Assembly (NCBI GenBank): GCA_001600095.1
Contig: BCIX01000001.1
Location: forward strand, 4,427,198 to 4,491,197
Origin: Bullera alba
Taxonomy: Eukaryota > Basidiomycota > Tremellomycetes > Tremellales > Bulleraceae
DNA length: 64,000 bases
Direction: 5' to 3'
Positions within the stretch are counted from its first letter, which is position 1; the number at the start of each line of letters is the position of its first letter. Position numbers and translations under genes: made by a program. Positions 34,815-47,476 of the stretch are shown one piece after another. The notes beneath the pieces are model-generated. The model did not search any database, was not told the origin of the DNA, and worked only from the letters and a program-made list of their open reading frames with translations.

Positions 34815-36406
34815 TCAGGCAGCGGTCTCCTCCTCCTCGGGCGCAGGCTTGGGCTCTGACTCCTCGACCTTGGCACTCGCCTTTGGCTTGTTCTTTTCTC
34901 TCTGGCATTTCGGACATGAACACCAGAACCCATACAACTCTCTCAGCATCTTCCGTCTATCATCCCTCTCCATGTTGAAATTGACATATGGCAACGTGAG
35001 CTCGTCGCCCGGATTGATCGTCCTCCGGGCGACCATGGTCAAGCGGTTGGTGCCCCTGACTCCGGCCGGCAAGGGCGGGGGCAGCTCACACGGGAGAGCA
35101 GATTGTGGTGGAGGCACGAACGTCTTTGGCAGGTTCCTCGCCTACACAGCTTGTCAGCCAGATAGGGGGATTATTATGGCTGTTCATGGCTCACTTGGAG
35201 ATTTGGCTCGCAGGAATGGTTCAAATGCGCGTGCAGGGCATATAATCCACCGGAGTCTTCCTGATTCAACGTAGCCAGACCGAGCAGCTGCAGGAAGCTT
35301 TCGAAGGAGAACCACCTGTCTTCCTCCTCGACTGTCAATGGCTTGGGTTGATGTCGTTTCGGATGTCGCTGGGTTGATAGTTTCGAGTATGCTTTCCAAG
35401 CTGGCGTGCCGAATTTCGGATTCAAAGCTTTGACCAAGAGGGAATGAGCTTCCGTCCATTCTTTCCGTCTCAACTCTCCGACATACTCCCTGAACCAAGC
35501 TCCATCAGCACTCTCACTTCTCGCGTCCCGTCAGATGAGTATGATTGTACTCACCACTCCCTCCTCTCCATCTCCTTCTTCTCGATACTGATTCTGGCCA
35601 TACCGCCCCATATCCTGTTCTCGATGTCTTTTGCTTTTCCCTCTCCCTCCCCACCTTCGGAGGTATCGGTCCAATCCCTCGCACTGCGCCAATTGGCTAT
35701 TATCTTCGCCACGGCGTCTAAATGTCTTCCCCCGCGTGCATGAATGAATTTCAGAAGATCCAGCACCCGGTCATTCTGACCGGGACACATCAAGTCGTGG
35801 TGTGCGCCCGAGGACCTGGCTTTGGCCAAGCAGAGTCGATTGCAGAAATGCGCCGAGTCACAATGTCCACATGGGACGGAAAGACTTGGGTTGGCCATTG
35901 GAAACATGGTGAAGCAGTACCCGCACATTCGCTTCGACAGGAGGTATTGGTACAAGTCGCTACGAGGCGTCAGAACCATGTGTGGTACAATCAGAGCTGA
36001 CTTACGGGTCTGCGGTGACGATCCAAGGTTCTTCTGACCATATCACCTCGCCTTGCAGTATTTTATCCCTAGCTACCAAGCCTTTACCCTTCTCTCCCCC
36101 GAACATCCTCGCTTTCACTTTCGGAGCGATTCCTCCGACATTTATGCTCGGGTCCAGTCCAGTATCGGCCACCAAGCCCGTCTCTCCATCCACATCGCCG
36201 CCCGTACTATCGACAGCCGTGGAGGGTAGGTTGAGCGTTTGCAGTAGCTTTCGAAGTCGCTTCTCCGATACAGCCCAGTCCGAGTGTTCCGATTTGAGCT
36301 GTTGAAGTAGCTTTGGGACTCCCGTAGATGGGTTTTCTGTGCGTAGTTTGGTGACTACAGGGCTGAGCTCCTCGTCCGAGGGGGCCACACTGGATGTCGC
36401 TGCCAT
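34815..36406 (-). CDS. SET5: SET5-like protein-lysine methyltransferase (SET + MYND)
   Basis: Four exons starting MAATSSVAPSDEEL. An N-terminal helical part (VPKLLQQLKSEHSDWAVSEKRLRKLL) precedes the split SET domain: KGKGLVARDKILQGEVIWSEEP opens it, a MYND-type zinc finger follows (CGYC, CGHC, FCNRLCLAKA, H, C), then the SET core LHAHLNHSCEPNLQ, NRLTMVARRTINPGDELTLPYVN, and the post-SET cysteines WCSCPKC. This order is that of yeast Set5, which monomethylates histone H4 lysines 5, 8 and 12, and of the SMYD family. The C-terminal tail is acidic, as in Set5. The SAM-binding Asn-His pair (NHSC) and the catalytic Tyr (LPY) are present, so it should be active. The assignment to Set5 over other SMYD proteins is probable, not certain. 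Confidence 0.8.
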
Positions 36407-36832
36407 GACGACGAGCCGAGCTGCTGCGATGAAGGCGGCGGCCTGAAACTCGCTCAGAGGTCAGATGAGAGCGAGTTAGTGGAGACGAATGCGGACGACG
36501 ACAGAATCCAGAATCGCGAAACGCTGAAGGATGTTTCAGGTTTCGGCAAATTGGTAATAGAGCAAGTCAGCCTGACTATTAATGAGGCGGACCTGCCCTA
36601 TTCGGGTTTTTGTAATCAAGTTGTAATGCTTGGTCGAGGACGTTTGGTAGAGCTCGGACCGTTTTGCCCAGCCTTTCATTGCTGCGCCGTCTAGAATAGT
36701 TGTAGTGCGCGGAGCGCGTTGCATATTACTGTATGGACTGTACTTCTGCGCTCACAAGTGACAGCGCCCTCGGCTCAGAGTGGCACCGAGACTCGGAAGG
36801 TGATCAATCGAGATCACTATGAGTACGGTTCT
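36407..36832. other. SET5 promoter / 3' flank of the FKBP gene
   Basis: About 425 bp between two minus-strand genes. It is AT-richer than its surroundings. No gene or clear motif is seen. Confidence 0.4.
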
Positions 36833-38631
36833 TTAGTTGACGGAGACGAGCTTGACATCGAACTTCAGAGTCGAGCTGCAGGCATGTCAGCTACTTCACT
36901 CGGTGTTCACAAGATATGTATTAAGCTCACTTCTTTGGGATTCCGGGCAGCTTCTGACTTCCGTAAGCCAATCCAGCGGGGATCTAGGTTTGGTAATCAG
37001 TACTCATAGTCACCGCAAGGACCTCTCGTCTGACTCACCGTCAACCGCCTTTCACCACCAACGGCCATGCCGGCCAGACCCTCGTCCCAGCCCCTGATGA
37101 CCTCTCCCTTGCCGAGCACAAAGCTGAAGGGTTTGCCGGCAGTGTTGGCGTCAAACTGCTTGCCGTTCTCCAATTTGCCAATGTACCTGACTCAAGCGTC
37201 AGTCTCACCCTTTCAGTGGCTTCAAAGACTCACCTCATGCCTAGTCGCTTGCCAGTCCTGGCAACGGGTCCATCTCCGACTTTGACATCCTCAATGACGA
37301 GTCCCGATGGGAGGGTTTTCTAATTAGATGGCACGCATCAGCACAGATCCCCTCGGTAGAACCCTGTCGTCCGCCCATGCTATAGGTACTGCTATGCATG
37401 TGTCTAGAAATGGCGACAGGAGATTATGATTGGGGGTTACATGTCCGTCGGTGGGTCAAGCGAAGAAGATCTATTTCCTCACCTTTCCTCCCTTCTTCTC
37501 CTGAGCAGCGGCTTTGGCAGCAGCGGGCTTGGCAGCGGCAACAGGAGCAGCCTCCTCAGTCTTGGCCTTCTTTGCGAGCTTCTTCTTCTGGTTCTTGCTC
37601 AAGGCGTCGGCGTCGGCAGCGGCGGTGGCAGCGGCTTTGGGTGCTGGGGACTCAACGGCATCGGCCTTTCTCTTCTTGGACTCGACTGGGGCAGCCTCGA
37701 CCTTCTTGGCGGCGGCCTTTGGCTTCTCCTTGATCAGATCAGAGATCTCGGTGATTTTGCTAAACAGCTGTTAGCATCACATACAATTCCTTGACCTGGA
37801 AACTCACCCAGTCTCCTCGTCGTCGCTCTCGAGGTCGCCGTAGAGCTCGGAGTAATCGTCGTGCTCGTCGTCAAAGTCCTCAGAGTCGTAGTCGCTGTCG
37901 TCATCGTCGTGCGAGTGTGGGTTGGGCTGGATGACGTAGTTGCCCATGAGGTGGACGGCACTGAGCGATTGTTAGCGTGAATACGACCAAAGACAGGTGG
38001 GCAACCTACTTCTCGCCGGTAACCTCGAACATGACGGCGTCACCTTCAACAAAGGTGAGGTCAAGAGTGGCCTGCTCAATCTACGGCAGCAATAATCAGC
38101 ACAAGGCTGACACAATAGATGTCTATGACTCACTCGGCCAGCAGTCAGCGAACACAGAACGGAAGTCTCCTCGACCTCGTCGTCAGAGAAGTCATCGTCC
38201 TCGTCCTCGTCCTCCTCATCGTCATCCTCCTCAGCGTCGTCCTCCTCAATGGCGTCGCCGTTGACCTTGTCTTTCTTTGGAGTCAACTTGAATCCCTCCT
38301 CAACATCTAGTTCGTACTGACTCTCGGCATCCTCATCGTCCTCCTCGTCGAGCTCCTCGTCGTCGTCGGAGTCAAACTCGGAGTCCGAGTCCGAGTCGAA
38401 CATGTGAGGTGGGATGGGGTGATGGGTGACCTTGACGACGGATCGGCCATCGTTCGACCTCAGCTCCTCGCCAAGGGCGGCATTGGTGACGACAAAGTCT
38501 CGTCGGACGTAGAGAGGGTACTTCTCTCCGGGGAGGAGGGTGAGACTCTGAGTGTCGGATCAGCTCATATAGCCTTCTGGCTGAACGAAACAGCTGTGAT
38601 AACTTACCCAGAGGTTTAGTTTAGCGGCCAT
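36833..38631 (-). CDS. FPR3: Nucleolar FKBP-type peptidyl-prolyl isomerase (Fpr3/Fpr4)
   Basis: A proline isomerase and histone chaperone of the nucleolus. The first exon encodes MAAKLNLW. An N-terminal nucleoplasmin-like part ([27 protein letters not shown] ... [18 protein letters not shown]) is broken by long Asp/Glu tracts (about residues 60-130 and 175-215). A Lys/Ala-rich stretch follows ([13 protein letters not shown] type), then a C-terminal FKBP domain: [88 protein letters not shown]. The drug-pocket residues (Tyr, Phe-Asp, Val-Ile-x-Gly-Trp, Ala-Tyr-Gly) are all present. One intron near 37320-37480 is about 150 nt, longer than usual here. Yeast has two paralogues; which one this matches cannot be told. 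Confidence 0.9.
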
Positions 38632-38993
38632 GTTTGCAAGATACGTGTTGCTTTTGGGTTGAAAGTGTGTAGAGTGTAGAGTATGTACAGAGACAAGGAT
38701 GAAGAGAAGATGCTGTTCTCCAAAAGTCAAAAGCTTTGAGAAGCGAAGCTCGTCGAACGCGCAACTTTTTCAACTTCAGGCACGTGGGTGGCGAACTCCC
38801 ATCTTGTATTACATAATCAATGCACGCTGGGCGGTGTTTCTTTATAATTCCGTCGTTGTGGCGCCCCTCGAAGCCAGCATCCCTCACCGGCGTCCATGAC
38901 GTCCACCCTGTCCATCCCATCCTGTATCAAGCTCGACGTCGAGGGCAGTAAGACCAGTGATAGCGGTGGACCGGACAGCGGACACGAGTGACC
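38632..38993. promoter_or_regulatory. Divergent FPR/ARPC4 promoter with a CACGTG box
   Basis: A 362-bp gap between divergent start codons. CACGTG occurs at 38781-38786, 150 bp before the FPR start and 208 bp before the ARPC4 start. A short frame from 38898 (MTSTLSIPSC...) ends before the ARPC4 ATG and would be a 31-codon upstream ORF if transcribed. Confidence 0.45.
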
Positions 38994-39755
38994 ATGGTGA
39001 GTACAAGTCAGAAACATCATTATACCCCTCGCTAACAATCTCAGTCCAACACACTTAGACCGTACCTGAACGCGGTGCGAAGCTCGTTGACGGCTGCGTT
39101 GACTCTACAGAACTTCTCGTCCCAAGTCGTCGAGAGGCACAACAAGCCAGAGGTCGAGGCAGCGTGAGTGCTCGTCTACTTTCCCAGAGTCCAAATTACA
39201 TGCGACCGTGACTTACGTTCTGCTCTGATGGCCAGTACATCTCCCGAAGTCCTCTTACACCCACTGGTCGTATCCCGAAATGAATCGGAACGGGTGTTGA
39301 TTGAGCCCTCGGTCAACTCTATCCGACTCAGCATATCGATCAAGCAGGCCGACGACATTGAGCGGATCTTGTGTCACCAGTTCACCCGGTTCATGATGAT
39401 GAGAGCGGAAGGATTCGTCATTCTCAGGAGGAAGCCAATAGCAGTGAGCAATTCCTGCCCAGTCCGGAAGATATCCCATGGCTGAGCCTTATGACAGGGT
39501 TATGACATTTCCTTCCTCATCACCAACTTCCACGCAGAGTCAATGTTGAAGCACAAGCTGGTCGACTTTATCATCCAGTTCATGGAGGACGTCGACAAGG
39601 AGATTTCAGAGATGAAACTCAGTCTGAACGCTAGGGCTCGTATAGTCGCAGAGAGCTATCTGTCGACAGTGAGTAGACGTCTTGCAATATGTGATTCGAG
39701 ATCTGTACTGACGATCACAAAGTTCTCATAGGTTGTACCATTTATGCAAAATTAG
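38994..39755 (+). CDS. ARPC4: Actin-related protein 2/3 complex subunit 4 (ARPC4, p20)
   Basis: A core subunit of the Arp2/3 complex that nucleates branched actin at endocytic sites. Five exons (38994-38996, 39045-39163, 39236-39443, 39498-39668, 39732-39755) give 174 residues, against 168 in human. The sequence is nearly that of human ARPC4: [103 protein letters not shown]. The first coding exon is just the ATG; an intron starts immediately after it (ATG then GTGAGT, 38997-39044). Confidence 0.97.
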
Positions 39756-40517
39756 ATTCGCAAGACTGCGGAGGAGGGAATGATAGTGCGAATACTGATC
39801 AGCTGTCTTATACACCACTCGCAAAGATGACCATACACTTAGCTACACTTCCAACGATTGCTACGTCCTGAAGGATAGCAGAATCGGCACACTGGATACC
39901 AAGCTTGATGTGGACTATGCTGGACAACATCGCAATACTGACATTACTCTGCCGGACATGTCACACAGCTTGGCCAGCAGAACAAGGACTATCGTTCGCG
40001 ATCCGCGCGACCTCTGACGGGACGTCAAGGCTGGTCCAGGTCTGTCTGTTAGAGGAGCGCGTCGCCGTGTCACCACCTCCCTGTTGATGTGCACTGCCCT
40101 GCGCGAGGCAGAGGGCCGAGGGTCTTTGTGGTCCAGCTGGACTCAGCCTGGAACACATGCTTGTTCACTGCTCGATAAATCGCTGCTCTCATGTACCATC
40201 GAGGCGTACGAGCGCGAGAGAGAAGAGCATCCGGCTCTCGAGTTGGTTGTGCCGTCGTGCAAGTTGCAAATCACTGAGCTCCTCCTGGAGAACCGAGATA
40301 TAAGATCTACGACGCGTCGCGCATGTGCGCATGTGATCGACGAGATCTCTTCGTATCGTCTGCGGTATTTTTCCAGTTCGGACTACGTATCGTCCTCCTT
40401 TCCCACCGACCTTGAACATGCTTGTATCTAGACATAAATCACACGGAAAGAGGAACGCTATATAGCCAGACCTGTACCAAGCTCAACCGACCGTTGCACC
40501 TGGCTAGTACTCTCGCA
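39756..40517. other. Gene-free stretch between ARPC4 and the SGNH gene
   Basis: About 760 bp. Frames up to 116 codons exist on both strands but have no recognisable protein character, and no splice-compatible chain could be built from them. It presumably holds the ARPC4 3' UTR and the promoter of the gene at 40518. The motif GCGCATGTGCGCATGTG at 40319-40335 is a short direct repeat. No RNA gene is evident. Confidence 0.4.
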
Positions 40518-42826
40518 ATGCCTTCCCGAGGCCCGGAGGAGGATGACGGGGAGGTGGAATTATCGAGATATCCTGATCATTCGGACGGAGCGAATCACCC
40601 TCTTCTCAATGGACTATCTTCGCACTCCGAGCGACCTACCTACCCTCGTCGCGCGAGCGTGTCGTCACTACATCGAAAACACCCGACACTATATATGACT
40701 GTCAAGCGGTGGTGGAAACCAATAGCAGCCTTGTCCGCCCCTTTCATCCTGTTATTCCTGTACGCCCTCCTGCACCCTCACGTCCCAGGTCTACCGCCCC
40801 TGCCTACGGTCAGTATACACTCTGGAAACAAGTACACCGGTCCAGAGTCCTTCAGCAGTGGTGGATTCGGGGGTGAAGTGCCTTGTGGATGCGGAGCGAC
40901 GGAAGAGGGTGAACGGCTCTGTAGGCTGTATCACAAGGAGGGCCTAAAGTCCAGTCGTCTCATGGAGGGCACGGGAGCGAGAGTGAGGAGGTTTCTGCAT
41001 AAGGCGAGGGAAGGACATCCGGTCAAAGTCGGTATCTTGGGCGGTAGCGGTACGTTCTACCTATAGTATCCAATCCTGGGAAAGGGAGTCGGACTCACAT
41101 GTGCTGCTGTAGTTTCCGCTTGTCATGGCTTGCATCGGATAGGGACGGACGAAGATTCACCTTGGGATCCCGCTGGACCAGGGTGTTACACTTCGCATCT
41201 GCGGAATTGGTTGGCAAAGACGTTCCCATCGGTAGGTCCTTGTGCCTCTTCAAGGAGACTGAGCTCATGTGCTGCATTCAGGCAGAGCATAATGTCCTCA
41301 ATGGAGCTATAGGCGGAATGGACTCTAGCTACTATGCTTTCTGCGGGGTAGGTGCTTGACGCAAGGGCGATGTGGCTCCAGCTGACGATGACAAGACACA
41401 TCACATAGACACGGATACGGACCTCATCATCCTGGAATTCGATGTGAACGATTTACCGTGAGTCCTCATAGAGCCTTCGATATCCCAGCTGACTCACTTC
41501 CACCACATCAGAGACCTCGCATACCAACAGTTCTTCGATCAGCTCTTACGGGTCATCCTAGAGTTCCGCTCGGAGCCCGCTGTGATCATCTTAGGGACAT
41601 GGAGTCCACAAGTTGCTACTGACGTTGGTTATGCCGATCCTCAAATCATACATCTTCCCAATGCCCAGTGAGTCGGACTACCTAGATCCAAGAGACGTGT
41701 CTCCATTGACTGATCACCGGCGTAGGTTCCGCGACGTGCCTTACATCTCTCTGAAGCAAATCATGTACAACAACTTCCTGCGGTTCCCACATTCCACATC
41801 GACGACCTTCTTCCAGAAAGACAAGCTGCATCCCAACGCCCGGGGACATGTAAGTTGTGAAGCGTGCAGTAGCTGGAGGTGTATTGATATCATGCCCACG
41901 CTAGCGAGTCCTCGCCGATTTGCTCATATCATATCTCGAAACTGAATTGTGTCGGCTGGAACACTTTGGAATGCCAATTGTCCCTGATGTCGGTCTGACA
42001 GTGACTACTTCGCTCGACTTTGACGACCTTGTCAACGTCCCCTTCCCACTAGACGTCATCCCGCCCGACTCTGACGATATCATCAAAAGCCTCGACAAGG
42101 AGCTCAGACACTTTGTCCTCCCGAAGTCTCCGTACGATATATCCATGGTGGGGATGTTCCAGCCGCTCCGTGATGTCCTCGACCCCAACGAGCCGGATCC
42201 CAAGACGCCCGCCAAGATCTTGGGCATCGTCCAGCCAAAGACCTTCTGCGCAGATGCCAACGACCAGGTGAATCCCATGGAGCCGACCAAATCGGATGGC
42301 TGGGAGAAGCTCGAATGGAAGGGCGAAAAGCACTATTGGGTCAGTTCGACCGTTGGCGCCAGGATCAGAGTCGAGATAAAGGTCAATGCCGGAAGGTGAG
42401 ACTCCCATCCTTCCGTCCCGGCCAGTGGCTGATCCGCTATGCAATGTAGGGTCGCAGTATACTACTTCCGGTCGCGGCTATATGACCTAGGGGACGCGCT
42501 GTGCTGGGTCGACGACAATGAAAAAGGGGCGGTGACTCTCCCTGGCTACTGGACAAAAGAGTACAACACGGCAAAGTCAGTTAAGGCGCCGACCACGAAT
42601 GCCATCACTCATTTGGGGATGGAGAGACTGACTGCCATCTCCAGTGTCGCGTATATAGATAGGAACGTGACGACGGGCGATCACTTGTAAGTATTGACGG
42701 TATTGAGAGTTTGAGACACTGTCTGACACTTCTTGAAGTGTCACTTGCGAGATAGCACGAACGACATCGAACCCCACAAATCCGCATGCTCACCACTGGA
42801 GACTGGTGGCTGTCATGGCGACGTGA
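40518..42826 (+). CDS. SGNH/GDSL-type hydrolase, predicted type II membrane protein
   Basis: The N-terminus is a 70-residue cytosolic tail (MPSRGPEEDDGEVELSRYPDH...), then one membrane anchor (IAALSAPFILLFLYALL), so the catalytic part should face the secretory lumen. SGNH blocks are visible: GILGGSVSACHG (block I with the nucleophile Ser), NGAIGGMDSSYYAFCG (block II/III region), DLIILEFDVND, and FFQKDKLHPNARGH (block V, catalytic Asp and His). A C-terminal domain with an antiparallel beta pattern follows (WVSSTVGARIRVEIKVNAGRVAVYYFRSR ... GDHFVTCEIA). Several introns; the chain AFCG-VDTDTDLII is spliced across 41350-41407. Lumenal SGNH proteins often add or remove acetyl groups on glycans, so a role in wall or capsule polysaccharide modification is plausible but unproven. 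The ATG at 40518 was chosen over 40422. Confidence 0.78.
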
Positions 42827-43119
42827 GGCGTCGATAGAGGATTAGATTCAGCGGACAATTCAGCGGCGACTCGTTTGGCCTATGTTGATAGGGGCATCTT
42901 GTTCGACATTCGACTGTATGCAGCATCGGACAGATGTATACCTCGTATCTCGTCATCTTGGATCATCGAGCGTATCTCACCTTCATCACAGCAGCCGATC
43001 AGGTGGGCCTTTTGTCAGTTAATCAAGGACATGTCGAGTCCAGCCCAGTCCAGACAACCAGGGGCTCGACGACATGCACGAATTCGCATCTACATATAAT
43101 CCAATACATTACACCCAGC

Positions 43120-46100
43120 TTAGCTCTTCTGCACGGTGATCGACTCTATAAGACCTTTACCCAATCTCGCAATCTCTCCCAAAATGCCAGACTTGTCCAG
43201 CTCAACGAGGGCAGACTCCGACTTGACAGGTCGTGTCGAGTATCCCAAAAACGGCTTCAGACTCCTCGACTGGCTTTTGGCCGGGTTCCAGAGCAGACCG
43301 ATCGTGTCACCACCATTAACGTCGTGGAATACTAAGACAGTGTCGCCGTACAATCGCTACAGGGAGGCTCGAGTCAGCAAACTGACACGAGCTGACCCCG
43401 AACTGTTTAGATGGACTTACCTGGATGTCCTTGACCAAGGAGCCTGTTGGGTCGAAACCGATTCTGACCTCGTCGCCATATGCCACGCCACCACTGCTGA
43501 CCGTGCGGAACTTGGTCTTCTCCTCCCACAGACCAGCGGCCGACTGGACAGCTTGAGCATAGCGCGTGATGAGCTCGGGGTTCAATTTGATCAGAACGTC
43601 ATAATCCGCCGTGGGAGTGGTGAATAGCGCTTGGACGTCGATCCGACCAGTCTCAACGGTGACCGAACGCTCCACTGCCAGGATGGTCGCTTTGGCAAGA
43701 ACTTTGACCCTGCTGGCGATCACCCTAGAGACCTTTTCGCTCCATCTCAAGCCCAACAGATCGTCCTCTGTGACGATAATCCAGGCGCCAGCTTGGTCGC
43801 CATTGATGTCCTTCTCCTTGCGCCGTCTCTCCTCGAAGACTTTCTGAGCAATGACCCGATTGGCCGGATCGAATCGATGTTTTGACCCGCTGGATGAAGC
43901 CTGACCATTCATGTTGGCGACATACAGTGGTTCCGCCTTGAAATCCCATTCCGCGAGCATCTTTACACTCCGCAGGAAACCTGTCGTGGCGCTTGATGGC
44001 GTGGAGAGCGATTCCGAGTCGAGGTAGACTTTCATCATGATCAACTCGATGACGTTGTTGTCGATCTGGGTGGAAAGCATGTGTGAGCTGAACCAACGCT
44101 TGAGCAACCTCGTCGCCGAGGAATATGACGGGTATCGATGGTGCATGGGCGCCAATTTGGAGTGGTGCTGGGGCGAATGAATGAATTGTCGCATATGCAA
44201 TGCCAGCGCAGGCACAGCCATCCGTTTTGGCGGCTGCGGCAATGATGTTCCGAAAGTTGGCACGTCGTCGTCGATGATTCGCTCCAGGAGCGTTCGCTCC
44301 CTCTCGTGGTAAATGCGTACCCTGAAAGCAACGCCTTGCGGCAGGACGATCTCGATCGAAGCTTGATCTTCAATCTCGCTCCTATCGCTATCAAAGACGA
44401 TTGTCGCTTTCGATCCTCTCCGCTGGGAAGTAACGATTCGGCACAGTTTGTCCATCATGGCCAACTTGACTTTCTGCACAGCTGCCAGATCATCCGGCCA
44501 CCGGGGAGAGGACTCGAATTGCAAAATCACCTCTGCCCAATCGACCCATTTCAAGCAATCTGGCGAGCCGGGCAGTCGATCCAGGTCGACAGGGTGCGGG
44601 ATGAATGTACTCGAGTATCTGAGATTTTCCGACGCTGGCTGGACTTGAAGGATCGCTAAGGGCATTTCCGAGTCTATCGACTTGAGCAGCTTATACAGGT
44701 CGTCATAAGCCGTCATGATGGGTCGGAAGCCCTGCTTCTCACTTCCGGCAACGGCGACTGCCTCTCGTGCGGTACTGGGAACTTGAACGATCCGCAACCA
44801 TTCTGCGTCGGCCGAAAGGCATCGGATCGACTTGTCGGAGATGCTGAAGTGGCGGTGTAGCAACCATTTGATGATTCGGGAAGGGATCAGAGCCGCTTCT
44901 TCTGGTCGAGTCAAGTCCCACACCACGCTCTCGGCGATACTACCATCTTTAAACCGACGTAACTCGGCTTTCTCGCCCCATAGCTGTCGGAACGCTTCGG
45001 CCTCGACTGGCTTGTCATTGGTCGGTCCCACGTCCAGAACACGATTAGCGGCGGACGAGTTGAAGTTGACGCCGATTGACAGCGATTCGGCGGTAGGTTG
45101 CGATACCTGAACCAACTTGATGCGGTCGTTGAGACCTTGTCGCAGTATCGATGCTATCGAGGTCGCCAGTAGCTGCTTCGAAGGTCGCTCTGACCGAGAA
45201 TGGAGCTCGCCCTCCCACTCCGCCGACGAGACGTCCACTCTGAGGCAGGCATCAGTAAAGCTGCTGTAGCATCCGTGTATGAACACCCACGTGATGGCCT
45301 CATCGAACGCAATGACACCTGATTGATAGTCTCGCAGGAACACTTGTGGGAAGTGATCCGCTGAGGTGTCCTCCAGCATGGCCAGAGTCTCCCGAGCGTG
45401 CTGTTGGAGCTGTCACGAGAGTTAGCAGAAGTCCTTTATTCTCAAGTATTGAGATTTTCGACCCACCAACTCGACATCACCTTGATCCCAAGCGGCAAAT
45501 ACGTTGATACTGCCAGTAGGATCGACCAGAGTCGGCTGCTTGGATCTTAGGAACTCGGCCTGAGGGATCTAACAGAGCGCGTAAGTCGATATGCCTAGTA
45601 CGTCTTATGCGGCCCACTTACTGTGCGATCTCCTGAACAGGCGATGAAACAGGGCGATTTTGTGAAGTCAGTGTGGGCTGATGAAGACAATGATCAGTCA
45701 AAGTCAGGGTGTAGGCACAACATATGTTCCCTCCATCAACTCACCTAGAAACTCCCAAGCTGCTCTGATCGCACTCCAATAACCCAGACTCTTCCCTAGA
45801 CCGCTTATGCTCTTCAGGTTGTTCTCCTTGCCGACCGTCGTCTCGCCGCCATAGACCACCCAGCCCAAGAGCATAGATGCGAACCAGCCACTACCGCCTC
45901 TGTCGCGCGAGACACCTCTCCTCGAGGCCCAAATACGCCAGAGCGCGAGGAACGAGTCGACAGCCCTTGTTTGGGTCAGCGTTTGGGAGAGTCGATTGAG
46001 GTGGAGTAAGTGGGCTTTGTAAAGCGTGTCCGAGAGAATGGCGGATGCGTACAGCGGCGTAGGCGTTTCCGCAGAGAGAGATGGATGCCGCAATTGACAT

Positions 46101-47270
46101 TTGGACGGCTGTAACGTCGACGAGGGAAAGACGCTTGGGGATACACCAGCCTGGATCCGGATCTCCGTGGTGTACTTGAGGCCTTGACCTTGAGACGCCG
46201 TCAGCTCATAACGCTATATGACCGAGTAGAGAGCTTTACGCACCTTTGCCTGCTGTGATGACGATACCCATCCTCCTGTCGTCGTCATGAACATCCTGCC
46301 ATTCCACCTCGCAGCCGTGCAGAGGTGATCCCTGGCTTCCAGCAAGCTTGCTCAGCGCAGAGAGTACCACCGCCATGTAATGCGCTCTCTTGTGGAAATA
46401 TCGGTACGACATCCTGTCTTTTGGCGAAAAAAGGGACTGATTGTGACATCAGTCCACTGACTCGTTCAGATTAGTTGAGAGTGATGTGCTCACCTCTGGC
46501 ATGATGACGACCAAGTCGACTCCTCCGGCAGCGCCTTTGCCCTTCTTGTATCCACCGCAAACACCCCAACTCCCTCCGACCAAGATCTCCTCCGGCTTGT
46601 CCCATCCCAAACCCCATTTCACCTCGTCACCCTGGTTGAGGGGGTTGAACTCGTCCGGTCCGGGAAACGGTATGGTGACGCCCTTCAGCCTTGCCACGGC
46701 CTTCCTAGGCGAGACGGAGGGGAGGGAGGGGAGCGACAGGAGGTGAGAGTGAATCGACGATAGGATCGTCTTGAGCTGTGGCGAAGGAGTGACAGGGAGC
46801 AATGTAGACCCGAGTAAAGCGTCCACTTGCAAGGACAGGGTTGTGCCGCCCGAAGCTTCGTTTGATCTCAAAGTGTCGAGCTCTTCTAGTGTTGGAGGGG
46901 CATACAAGCTCTTCTTTCTCGGTTGGGATGGTCCAGCTTCGGGCATTGTATCTTCCTCGTCCTCGTCCTCGACATCCAACTCAGCCTCTCTCTCGTCTTC
47001 GTCTGCGTCCTCAGAAGAGGCAGGTGAGCCCGGCAGATCAATCATAGGATCGTTCCATAAAGCTGCCGCAGCAGCGTCGGCATCGCCTGGCTGATCATCA
47101 CCATCGAGAGAGTCTTCGTCGCTGTTACTGACCTCTTCGACTATAGCGGGTCGTTTGGATGCCGACTGAAGGGTCAGATAGTAGTTCGACCTCTCGAACT
47201 CCTCACTCACCTTCTTTTGCCCATTGGCTGTCGAGGGCGCTTTCCTCTTCAAGGAAGTCGTCGATGGCAT
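43120..47270 (-). CDS. UTP22: U3 snoRNP protein Utp22 / Nrap (NOL6)
   Basis: A large scaffold of the 90S pre-ribosome (UTP-C module with Rrp7) needed for early 18S rRNA processing. It starts MPSTTSLKRKAPST with a basic nuclear signal, then acidic tracts (SEDADEDEREAELDVEDEDEEDT). The inactive tRNA-nucleotidyltransferase-like core is recognisable by YKKGKGAAGGVDLVVIMPE and later FRQLWGEKAELRRFKDGSIAESVVWD, the most conserved Nrap motif. The long central exon runs 45379-43370 or so. The last exon ends GDTVLVFHDVNGGDTIGLLWNPA ... IESITVQKS, the family C-terminus. Several introns lie between 45380 and 46500. An in-frame ATG 14 codons upstream (47312) is an alternative start. CACGTG at 47432-47437 is 162 bp upstream. 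Confidence 0.9.
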
Positions 47271-47476
47271 GTCCAAGCGGTTTATGTATTTCGAGCGATC
47301 CCGCAAGACCACTAGATAGCTGTTAGAAGTACTCGAGCTGCTATAGCACTGGCGACAAGCCAGACCAACAAATAGCTGCTAACTCACCATACGGACAGCG
47401 CTGGACATCGGCGCTGCCCAACTTTTGAAGTCACGTGGTGAGGTATTGCAGGGTATTGCGCTTCAGATCATTTTGC

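Noticed and set aside
39905..40431. Short frames on both strands between ARPC4 and the SGNH gene
   Set aside because: No splice-compatible chain, no family similarity, random-looking composition.
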